DNA from: CAZTAR01 sp043813895
Lineage (GTDB): Bacteria; Planctomycetota; Phycisphaerae; UBA1845; UTPLA1
Assembly (NCBI GenBank): GCA_043813895.1
Contig: JBDRKQ010000005.1
Location: 1 to 37,130 of the forward strand
Length of the DNA: 37,130 nucleotides
Direction of reading: 5' to 3'
In this document: positions 14,958-21,792 of the stretch, in pieces
Layout: every line of letters starts with the position of its first letter
Position numbering within the stretch: the stretch's first letter is position 1
Notes under the pieces: generated by a model
The model's input: only the letters and a program-made list of their open reading frames with translations
Told to the model about the DNA's origin: nothing
The model's database searches: none
Program-made: the position numbers and the translations under genes

Positions 14958-17300
14958 ATGGCAGACCAACAAGACACCTCGACGGAACCCAAAAACCCCA
15001 TTCGCGAAATCATCCAGCCGTTCATCGATCTGGTGCATGCCCCGCGGGCGCTGTGGGGAATCAACCTCGCCTACGTGCTCGAGGGGATGGTCTATTTCGG
15101 GATGCTCGGCTACTTGGCGATGCACTTCACGGATCTCATCTTCCAGCGCGTCGAGCACGCTGATGAGTGGTCACACCTCATGCTGATGTGCCTGACTGGG
15201 GGAATCACGCTCGCGATGGCTGTGTTAGGATTCATACCTGATAAACGCGGCGTTCGTTTCGCGCTCATAGCCGCCTTCCTCTTCATGCTCATCGGGCGCT
15301 CCCTGTGGGCGGGTGCTCCCAATTTGCTGGGGCTCGAGCCGGCCCGCCCCGGTGTTGTTACCGGCGACACGGTGAGCCTGCACATATCCGAACTCGATAC
15401 GCGAGACGGTGTGAAGGCCATCACAGAGGCAACGGTGATAGCCAACGACGAAGGCGCTGCCGGTTTGCAGCCGAATCTGGCAGTCGATCTTGCGGAAGGC
15501 GAGGGCACTGCACCCAGCGCGGAGTTCGAATCCCGACTCGTCAGTCTCAGTCGAGCGACCATTGTTGAGGGCGAGGAACAGACCTGGAAGGTGGAATACG
15601 GCAGCAAGCCTGTCTCCGCGTACCTGTTCGCGAATTCGGCGGAGCAACTGGGGCTTTGTGTCGGCGCTGTCGTTCGCGTGGACCATGCCTACGTGACCTA
15701 CCGAGAGTGGAAGGACCAGGGGGACAAGAAGGAGTGGGTTATTCGGGCACACTGGGCGGCGGACTTCGGCGAGGTTGACACGTCGGGGTGCAGCCAGGAG
15801 GAGAAGGACAAGGCCCTGAAAGCCAAGGAAAATTCGGACGATGTTGAGTCGCTGCTGAAAAGCAAAGATCGTTGGGAGGTTCCCGCGGAAACCGATGCGG
15901 TGAAGGAGGCCGAAACCGTTGACATTGCAGGCCTCCGCGAGTTAGACGATGGAAAGGTCGACGTCGTTCTGCGCGACGTCTATGTCAGCTACGTTCGCAA
16001 CGGTGGTTACCTTCTCCAATCCGAGAGAGACGGCCCGGCCGTTTATGTCTTTGTCAGCCCACTCTGGACGCCACTGCACATCGTTACGCTGTGTGGCATG
16101 ATGTTGGTTGTCATCGGCTACGGCATGTATCAGCCTGCCGCATATGCGGGTGTGCGGAAGTTCACGACACCGAAGACCGCGGCGATGGGCTTCGCGATGC
16201 TGTACGCGCTGATGAACCTGGGCGCTTGGTTTCCGACGTTCGCATTCCTGGCCCGCGATGACGACTATCTCGGTTTGGGTATCTCGGGCACGTATTGGGT
16301 CTACACCGGATTCACCGCACTCGCGCTGCTTGCGACGCTCGTAATCCTCACTCGCGCAACGATTCGCAAGGCGATTGCCACCGCCAAGGAAGAAACCGCC
16401 AGCATCAACGCCGAGAAGGAGGCAACACAGGGTGCTTCGGAAAGTCCAAAGGAGGACAAGCCCAAGATCACGGAGCAGCCCACAGGCGGGGAAGTTGCTC
16501 CTGAGCGGGTCAAGCCGCACATGTGGCTTTTTTGGCTTGCCGCCATGGCGCTGTTTCTGTTCAAAGGGGAGTCCCCCTGGTACCACACTTGGGAAGAATC
16601 GCTGTGGCGGTGGATTGTCGCGGGGGCTTTCTTCGTGTCGCCGCTGGTGTTCGCGCTCATCCCCCCAGCGTACCGCTGGGTGGCGCGTTATCCACTATCG
16701 GATGGCAAATTCGCGTTCTTCATTTTCGCTCTGATCCCGGTGCAAACACTATTCACCTACAACTGGCTGGTATTGCCGCAGTACATCAAGCGCGCATACG
16801 AAGGTTGGATGGGGGATTACTTCGAGATTGCCGCAAACGCAAACCCGCTGCTCATCTTCATCGCCGTACCGATCATCACTGCGATTTCGCAGAAGGCCAA
16901 AGTCTACAACATGATGATCTTGGGCACCTTCGTGATGGCTGCGCCGGCCTTCCTGCTGGCAATCGGACCGTACTGGTACACGCTGGCGGCGTACCTACTC
17001 ATCATGACCATTGGCGAGGCGATGTGGCAGCCACGCTTCCTCCAATACGCCGCCGAGATTGCTCCGGAGGGGCGCACCGGTGAGTATATGGGGGTTGCCC
17101 AATTGCCGTGGTTCCTGACCAAGATGCTCGTGCCGATACTCTACTCCGGCCGGATGATGGACAAGTTCTGTCCGGCCGACGGCCCCAAGAATACCGAGGC
17201 CATGTGGTTCGTTTTCGCCTGCATCGCCATGACCTCGACAGTGGTGCTCATCCTTGCCAAGGGTTGGGTCGGCAAGGACTTCAAGACCAAGGCGGGTTGA
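14958..17300 (+). CDS. MFS-type transporter with large soluble insert
   Basis: 780 residues from the ATG at 14958. The N-terminal membrane part has helices from about residue 30 and an MFS motif-A-like loop (PDKRGVRFA, about 94-102). The helices are broken at about 131-365 by a hydrophilic insert rich in Glu, Lys and beta-type segments. Its two parts, GDTVSLHISELDTRDG with later VRVDHAYVTYRE, and VDVVLRDVYVSYVRNGGYLL, look like repeats of an OB-like beta fold. Membrane helices then resume, with another charged linker at about 485-530. It is far longer than ordinary MFS proteins (about 400-500). Substrate unknown. A small hairpin (17326-17343) lies just downstream. Confidence 0.75.
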   Translation: MADQQDTSTEPKNPIREIIQPFIDLVHAPRALWGINLAYVLEGMVYFGMLGYLAMHFTDLIFQRVEHADEWSHLMLMCLTGGITLAMAVLGFIPDKRGVRFALIAAFLFMLIGRSLWAGAPNLLGLEPARPGVVTGDTVSLHISELDTRDGVKAITEATVIANDEGAAGLQPNLAVDLAEGEGTAPSAEFESRLVSLSRATIVEGEEQTWKVEYGSKPVSAYLFANSAEQLGLCVGAVVRVDHAYVTYREWKDQGDKKEWVIRAHWAADFGEVDTSGCSQEEKDKALKAKENSDDVESLLKSKDRWEVPAETDAVKEAETVDIAGLRELDDGKVDVVLRDVYVSYVRNGGYLLQSERDGPAVYVFVSPLWTPLHIVTLCGMMLVVIGYGMYQPAAYAGVRKFTTPKTAAMGFAMLYALMNLGAWFPTFAFLARDDDYLGLGISGTYWVYTGFTALALLATLVILTRATIRKAIATAKEETASINAEKEATQGASESPKEDKPKITEQPTGGEVAPERVKPHMWLFWLAAMALFLFKGESPWYHTWEESLWRWIVAGAFFVSPLVFALIPPAYRWVARYPLSDGKFAFFIFALIPVQTLFTYNWLVLPQYIKRAYEGWMGDYFEIAANANPLLIFIAVPIITAISQKAKVYNMMILGTFVMAAPAFLLAIGPYWYTLAAYLLIMTIGEAMWQPRFLQYAAEIAPEGRTGEYMGVAQLPWFLTKMLVPILYSGRMMDKFCPADGPKNTEAMWFVFACIAMTSTVVLILAKGWVGKDFKTKAG

Positions 17301-17325
17301 TCTTCGGCGTGGCGGTCGCGGGGGA

Positions 17326-17353
17326 CCGAGAAGGGATTCTCGGCCCAGCGATT
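17326..17353. repeat. Palindromic repeat family C, copy 1
   Basis: CCGAGAA (17326-17332) and TTCTCGG (17337-17343) around GGGA, followed by CCCAGCGATT. The stretch TTCTCGGCCCAGCGATT recurs exactly at 17718-17734. It could serve as a weak transcription end for the MFS gene, but has no T-run. Confidence 0.65.
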
Positions 17354-17414
17354 GGAAGGGCTTTCGGCACGCGGCTAGCGCCGGCTTTCCGACATCGGCT
17401 TTCGAGGATAGCGC

Positions 17415-17766
17415 ATGGATGCAAAGACTGCCGACCACGCGCCGCCGCTGTTTCGACTTGAAGGCGTGGATCGGTCCTTCCAGATGGGGGAGGTGCAGGT
17501 CCGCGCCCTGGCGGATGTGAACCTGGAGATCGCCACGGGCGAGTTGTTGGTGATCCTCGGCCCTTCCGGCTCCGGCAAGAGCACGCTGCTGAACCTCATC
17601 GGCGGCATGGACAGACCCACCCATGGCCACGTCTGGCATCGTCACACGCACCGTGCGAGCATCAACGACGACGCCTTGACCGAATACCGCCGAAAAACAC
17701 ACTGGGCCGAGAATCCCTTCTCGGCCCAGCGATTATCGTCGCGTGTTCCTCGATCCGTGGTACTCA
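17415..17766 (+). pseudogene. Truncated ABC-transporter ATPase (LolD/MacB type)
   Basis: The frame from ATG 17415 reads as the N-terminus of a LolD/MacB-like ATPase: FRLEGVDRSF, VRALADVNLEI, Walker A GPSGSGKST (49-57), LLNLIGGMDRPTHG and LTEYRRK (about 88-94). Homology stops there, exactly where a copy of repeat family C begins (17704). The Q-loop, signature, Walker B and H-loop are all absent, and no permease gene follows. The open frame continues to 17801 through repeat sequence and the end of the opposing gene. So it cannot be a working ATPase. Deletion by recombination at the repeat is the likely cause. Confidence 0.8.
17704..17734. repeat. Palindromic repeat family C, copy 2 at the ABC breakpoint
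   Basis: GGGCCGAGAA (17704-17713) and TTCTCGGCCC (17718-17727) form a perfect 10-bp stem around TCCC, followed by AGCGATT. It shares 17 identical bases with copy 1 and starts where the ABC ATPase homology ends. A degenerate relative (GGGCCGAGAA...TTTCGGCTC) is at about 23915-23938. Confidence 0.7.
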
Positions 17767-18414
17767 TTACCGCCGCGGGCTCGGTAGCGGCGTCCGGATG
17801 ATAGTCCGCCGGACAACCGGCGCGGGCCTGACGATCCGCTGCTGGCGAACGTACCTCACCTGACGGACCTGCTTGACGTGGCGAGTCGTCTGCTTGACAA
17901 CCTTCTTGACGCGCGGGGGTTCCTGCCAGCCGACCCAGGCGCGCCCGCCGCTGGTGCCACGGCTCATCATGATCGACGCATATTCGCGGTCGCAGATGCG
18001 CTGATCCTGCGTACGCACGACCGCCGCTTCGAGTCGCAGCCGATCGGGGTTGCGCACGGACCGGCCGGAGACATCAACCATCAGGCTGTTCTCGAACTCA
18101 AGTTCGTCGCGGCTCACCTCGGTGGGGCGCGTCAAGGGCACGGCGATTTCCAGCGGTCGACCGTAGGCATCGAGCACGGGTCGGTCGCTCTCGGTGACGC
18201 GCATCACGAGTTCGAAGCGATCCCAAGGGCTCGCATCCTCGATCTCGATCGCGTAGCCGACGCTCAGCGTCCAGCCGCCAAGCGCGTCGTGCATCCGGGC
18301 CTCGAGCGACTCGATATCCACGTCCGGCGATCCGGCAGCCGTGGCGGGCAGTGCCGTGACGGCGAGCAGGGACAACAGCAGTGGGGCAAGGGCTTTTTCT
18401 CGAATACGGGACAT
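17767..18414 (-). CDS. Secreted protein with basic C-terminus, unknown function
   Basis: 215 residues from the ATG at 18414, with a GAGAGGA site about ten bases upstream. The open frame further upstream translates a palindromic repeat and is not coding. The N-terminus MSRIREKALAPLLLSLLAV to TALPATAAG is a clear signal peptide. The middle (about 35-150) has alternating beta-type segments (ELVMRVTESDRPVLDAYGRP). The last 45 residues are unusually rich in Arg, Val, Gln and Pro (KQVRQVRYVRQQRIVRPAP) with an irregular repeat. No family recognised. The basic tail may bind acidic polymers or the cell surface; that is a guess. Confidence 0.7.
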   Translation of the reverse strand: MSRIREKALAPLLLSLLAVTALPATAAGSPDVDIESLEARMHDALGGWTLSVGYAIEIEDASPWDRFELVMRVTESDRPVLDAYGRPLEIAVPLTRPTEVSRDELEFENSLMVDVSGRSVRNPDRLRLEAAVVRTQDQRICDREYASIMMSRGTSGGRAWVGWQEPPRVKKVVKQTTRHVKQVRQVRYVRQQRIVRPAPVVRRTIIRTPLPSPRR

Positions 18415-18577
18415 AGCACACCATCCTCTCTGCCACGAAATCCGGCATCGTGGCGTTGCCGAAGATACAGACACGCGCGGCGGAGAAAGGTTGGGCGCTA
18501 ATCCCCCGGTCGATTCGCGGACGTGGGCAGGCGGGGCGCCCACGCCAGTGCGATCTTGAACGCATTTCTTCACGAAG

Positions 18578-18604
18578 CACTGGCGGACAAGCCGCCAGTG
18601 GCAC
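18578..18604. repeat. Palindromic repeat family A, partial copy
   Basis: CACTGGCGG/CCGCCAGTG (18578-18586, 18592-18600) with the GGCACC edge. To its left only the right arm of the partner hairpin remains (GCCAGTGCG at about 18544-18552), so this copy has lost its left end. Confidence 0.7.
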
Positions 18605-18669
18605 CAAATGCGGAATCGCGTAACAAATCGCCCTGGTGGCGAGTGACCGGCGACGCCGCGCACTCCACG

Positions 18670-19713
18670 TCACAGGATCAGCATCGCATCGCCGTAACTG
18701 TAGAAGCGATAGCCCTCGGCGACCGCACATCGGTACGCCTCCATGATCGCCTCGCGACCGGCAAACGCGCACACGAGGGCCAAGAGCGTGCTACGCGGCA
18801 AGTGGAAGTTCGTGAGCAATACATCGACGGCGGAGAAAGTGTGGGGCGGATGAATCAGGATGTTCGTCCAACCCGATTGCGGTTCGAGCGTGCCTGATCC
18901 GCCGCAGGTTTCCAGAACCCGGACCGTCGTCGTACCGACCGCGACCGTCCGGCCCCCCGCCTCACGTGAGTCCAGAATCGTCCGCGCGCTTCGGGGCGAG
19001 AGACGATACCACTCGCTGTGCATCGCGTGATCGGCCAGGTCTTCGACTTCGACCGGCTGAAAGGTGCCCAGACCCACGTGCAGCACGACATCTGCGATCG
19101 ACGTGCCCGCGGCGCGAATGTTCTCCAGCATCGCTTCCGTGAAGTGCATACCGGCCGTCGGCGCCGCAACCGCGCCGGGCTCGTCCGCATAGACGGTCTG
19201 GTAGCACCGGCGGTCAAGTTGGCCGACATCGGCCAGCTCGTCGCCACGCCGTCGGATGTATGGCGGCAGGGGCGTCGCCCCGATACGTTCCAGAACTTCG
19301 GCGGCCGGGTCCGGCGGCGACAGCGCCACCTCGCAGAGGCCCCGCTCGCCGCGCCGGCGGAGGATCAACGACCACGGCGAGTCACCCAACGCAAGCCGCT
19401 CACCCTCTCTCACCCGCCCCGCGCCGCTGAGCAGCACGGTCCACAGACCGGGCGATACCTCATGGACGAACAACCCTTCGATCCGCCCGCCCGTACGCCT
19501 GGACGCGACGAACTTCGCCGGCAGGACGCGCGTGCGATTCACAACGAGGCAGTCCCGCTCCGTCAGCAATCCCGGCAGCTCTCGAAAAACGCGATGCTCC
19601 AGCACGCCGGTGGCACGGTGTAACACCATCAACCGCGCGGCGTCGCGCGGTTCGCACGGGGTCTGCGCGATCCGTTCGGACGGGAGATCGTAATCCAGTT
19701 CGCAAACCTTGAT
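18670..19713 (-). CDS. queA: S-adenosylmethionine:tRNA ribosyltransferase-isomerase
   Basis: QueA transfers the ribosyl part of SAM onto preQ1-34 in tRNA, giving epoxyqueuosine. Family blocks are clear: DYDLPSERIAQTP at the N-terminus, RLMVLHR, NRTRVLPAKF, LPPYIRR, YQTVYADEPGAVAAPTAGMHFT, HVGLGTFQPV, HSEWYRLSP, VGTTTVRVLE, NILIHPPHTFSAVDVLLTNFHLPRSTLL and FYSYGDAMLI at the end. The frame has no ATG, GTG or TTG near the conserved N-terminus. The only well placed candidate is ATC at 19713, seven bases after a perfect GGGAGG (19726-19721), giving 347 residues and the expected N-terminus (M)KVCELDYDLP. A GTG at 19755 is the alternative, without a ribosome site. Confidence 0.93.
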   Translation of the reverse strand: MKVCELDYDLPSERIAQTPCEPRDAARLMVLHRATGVLEHRVFRELPGLLTERDCLVVNRTRVLPAKFVASRRTGGRIEGLFVHEVSPGLWTVLLSGAGRVREGERLALGDSPWSLILRRRGERGLCEVALSPPDPAAEVLERIGATPLPPYIRRRGDELADVGQLDRRCYQTVYADEPGAVAAPTAGMHFTEAMLENIRAAGTSIADVVLHVGLGTFQPVEVEDLADHAMHSEWYRLSPRSARTILDSREAGGRTVAVGTTTVRVLETCGGSGTLEPQSGWTNILIHPPHTFSAVDVLLTNFHLPRSTLLALVCAFAGREAIMEAYRCAVAEGYRFYSYGDAMLIL

Positions 19714-20196
19714 AGCAAGCCCTCCCGGATTGGAGCCCGCGACATCACGAATCACGCGACGACGATCCGAGTTAGAAGAGCCGCGGGCTTCAGCCCGCGC
19801 GGCCGTCTGAAGATGCGAGGGTCTTTGCGCCGGGAACAACCGCGCGGACTGAAGTCCGCGGCTCCTCGACCACGCAGGCTGAAGTCTGCCGCTCGAAAAA
19901 CGCGTCCTTGATCTGTCATACCAGTCTCACAATCGCGCGCGTCACCACAGGTGTCGATGCAGCCGTACATGTTAACGGTCTCCGCGACCGAAAAGGAGAG
20001 CCTCGCCCCACTCGCTGCCGATAATACGACTACGCCGAATGAAACTCGCAGCAAACTTTACCCGTCGCCGCTTGAATTCTAGGATTAGTAGAGACATCCG
20101 GCGAATCGGCATCCACAGGGGAAGCGGCGGAGTCAGGAGCAGCCCGGCCCGGCGGACACAGAGCCCGGCTTTTGCGTATGGAGGAGTGCCAAGACC
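19714..20196. other. Intergenic region upstream of queA
   Basis: A divergent spacer between queA and the plus-strand gene at 20197. It contains three units of repeat family B (19775-19895). The remainder (19900-20170) shows no convincing gene; a minus-strand frame starting near 20054 is mostly repeat translation. Confidence 0.4.
19775..19895. repeat. Palindromic repeat family B, three units
   Basis: CGCGGGCT/AGCCCGCG (19782-19789, 19792-19799), CGCGGACT/AGTCCGCG (19843-19850, 19853-19860) and a weaker GCAGGCT/AGTCTGC (19874-19880, 19883-19889). The first two face each other with GAGCCG/CGGCTC outer edges, like the pair at 13953-14042. Confidence 0.75.
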
Positions 20197-20748
20197 ATGA
20201 AGCCATTAAGAGAAAACAACCCACTACGCAGATGGCTGGCCGGTCTGGTCGAGTCGAGTTTCCAGGAAGACGTCGGCCTCAGCAATCCCGACTTGCTCGA
20301 TTACATCGCGGACTTGCTCACCGAATTTATCCACATGGAGCGGATCAGCCAACTCTGTGACGGCAGCGGGCGGACGGTCGAGGATGTCGCCGCCATGCTG
20401 TCCGTCGCGTCGTCCCCGCCGATCGTCGCCAACACCGAGCGCCAACGCGAATTGCACCGCCACATCGGCGATTACACCCTCTTCTGGACCGGCGTATACC
20501 CCGAGAACCTCAAGCGTATGCACCATCGCCAAGCCCGCGACGGGCTGCTGGACTACTTCGAGCAGGGCAAGTACTCCTACGCGATTGCGTCGCGACTCAG
20601 CACCCCCGACACGACACCCCCCGCGTCGGTCCTGCAGAGACTCAGCGAAGACTTCGAGTACTGCGTGTACGGCCTCGGCCTGGTTCGCAAGGGATGGGAA
20701 CAAGCCGGCGGAACAGGCCCCACCCCCGGCGAACTCCTGCAACCGTAG
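20197..20748 (+). CDS. Conserved-looking cytoplasmic protein, unknown function
   Basis: 183 residues from an ATG preceded by GGAGGAG (20180-20186, spacing 10). There is no signal peptide or membrane segment. The protein is mainly helical, with blocks such as MKPLRENNPLRRWLAGLVE, DLLDYIADLLTEFIHMERI, HIGDYTLFWTGVYPENLKR and YAIASRL, and a C-terminal Pro/Gly-rich tail. Coding character is good (strong ribosome site, balanced composition), but I recognise no family or catalytic motif. It stands alone between queA and the second IS fragment. Confidence 0.75.
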   Translation: MKPLRENNPLRRWLAGLVESSFQEDVGLSNPDLLDYIADLLTEFIHMERISQLCDGSGRTVEDVAAMLSVASSPPIVANTERQRELHRHIGDYTLFWTGVYPENLKRMHHRQARDGLLDYFEQGKYSYAIASRLSTPDTTPPASVLQRLSEDFEYCVYGLGLVRKGWEQAGGTGPTPGELLQP

Positions 20749-20840
20749 CGTCGCCCCCCTGCAGACAACCGCTTACAGAAGTGCGCAGCCCCAAGCAGAG
20801 CCGCGGCCGTGATAAGGAAGCGGTCACCACGCGAATGCAA

Positions 20841-21120
20841 GGCCCCGTCCGCAGTAAGTGTTTCAACAAAATTGCCGGTGTTGGTTTCTATCCGGCCGAT
20901 CTGCCATTCGAGTTATTTCTCCTCACTCGCCTCCCCCGTCGTGACGTCCACATCGACAATCACGCCCGCGTGGTCATCCACTGAATCTCGCAGCGGCCCT
21001 GCTACGAACAGATCTTCCTGCCCCCGCTCCTGCCGTCCAAGCATCGCGCCACCTCCTTGTCGCCACCATTGAAGCGCGATACGATCAATGCACAACACTT
21101 TCTCAACAGCCCCACTGTCC
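20841..21120 (-). pseudogene. Internally deleted IS1182-like transposase fragment, copy 2
   Basis: 97% identical to 3828-4107 over 280 bases without indels. On the minus strand ATG at 21044 after AGGAGGT opens a 43-codon frame ending in TAA at 20913-20915. The frame joins a transposase N-terminus to an internal segment at the same junction as copy 1, and carries the same stop. Sharing of both the deletion junction and the stop means the copies descend from one already broken ancestor. The remains after the stop include IGRIETNTG and VETLTADG. Confidence 0.75.
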
Positions 21121-21236
21121 TGAATTGCTTCATGGCTTCCTCCATTCGTTTAACCCGTGCGGGGGCTGTAGGAGATCGAACGCTCGTCTGCTGCCTTGGG
21201 CGACTGAATCATACGCGCAGATACCGCGCCGGGTGC

Positions 21237-21259
21237 CACTGGCGGCTTGCCCGCCAGTG
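21237..21259. repeat. Palindromic repeat family A, single hairpin
   Basis: CACTGGCGG/CCGCCAGTG (21237-21245, 21251-21259) with loop CTTGC, preceded by GGGTGC. Only the first hairpin of the doublet is present. Confidence 0.7.
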
Positions 21260-21342
21260 CCGGGTGATCCATCACCTTTGGAGTTGGAGGAGACCTTGCT
21301 CTTCGACCCTGCGGCGGTGTACCCGGGCGCGTGGGCGGTCGT

Positions 21343-21792
21343 TCAATCGCCGATGAGGTCCCTCACCTTCGCGACGAGGTCGTCGGGGTCGATCGGCTTG
21401 TCGACGAACTGCTCGGGCTTGACCAGGCCCTGTTCACGCATCTGCTTGATGGCTTTTCGCAGGGACTCTCTCAGACTGTCGAAGGGGCTTTCAAACGTGT
21501 CGTCCTTTTTCTCGTCCAGCTCGTTCAGGGAATCGGCGACGCCCGTGAACATGATGACGGGGATGTCCTTGTACTCTTCATTCTTTCTGAGCTGCTTGAA
21601 AAGTACGAACCCGGTCCTCTTGGGCATCATCACATCCAGGATGATGAGATCGGGCTTCTCGCTCTTGACCTTCTCGAAGCCCTCTTCGCCGTCGCTGGCG
21701 GACGATACTTCGTAGCCGTTTTCCTGCAACGCGACGGAGAGGAACTTGACTATGTTCTTGTCGTCATCGATGACCATCACCTTTTTCGCCAT
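21343..21792 (-). CDS. Single-domain response regulator
   Basis: 149 residues from the ATG at 21792 with AAGGAG seven bases upstream; a GTG one codon earlier is too close to the ribosome site. It is a CheY-like receiver with no output domain: acidic pocket VIDDDK, phosphoacceptor Asp in LIILDVMMPK (about residue 52), Thr in IMFTG and Lys in FVDKPID. Between the Thr and Lys positions there is an insert of about 20-25 residues (NELDEKKDDTFESPFDSLRE), longer than in CheY. It overlaps the upstream kinase gene by 29 bases, so they are a coupled pair. With no DNA-binding domain it must act through protein contacts. Confidence 0.92.
   Translation of the reverse strand: MAKKVMVIDDDKNIVKFLSVALQENGYEVSSASDGEEGFEKVKSEKPDLIILDVMMPKRTGFVLFKQLRKNEEYKDIPVIMFTGVADSLNELDEKKDDTFESPFDSLRESLRKAIKQMREQGLVKPEQFVDKPIDPDDLVAKVRDLIGD

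Larger units (their letters stand above)
20749..21342. other. Repeat-rich intergenic region
   Basis: This holds the second IS-derived fragment (20841-21120), a family A hairpin (21237-21259) and a small GGTGAT/ATCACC palindrome (about 21263-21276). No intact gene. Confidence 0.5.

Noticed and set aside
15523..15533. T-loop-like GTTCGAATCCC
   Set aside because: It looks like a tRNA T-arm, but no cloverleaf surrounds it and it lies inside the MFS coding sequence.
18415..18663. Longer N-terminus of the secreted basic protein
   Set aside because: It is repeat family A read in frame, lying before a clear signal peptide start.
19752..20054. 100-codon minus-strand frame upstream of queA
   Set aside because: Most of it is a translation of repeat family B, with no ribosome site or conserved motif.
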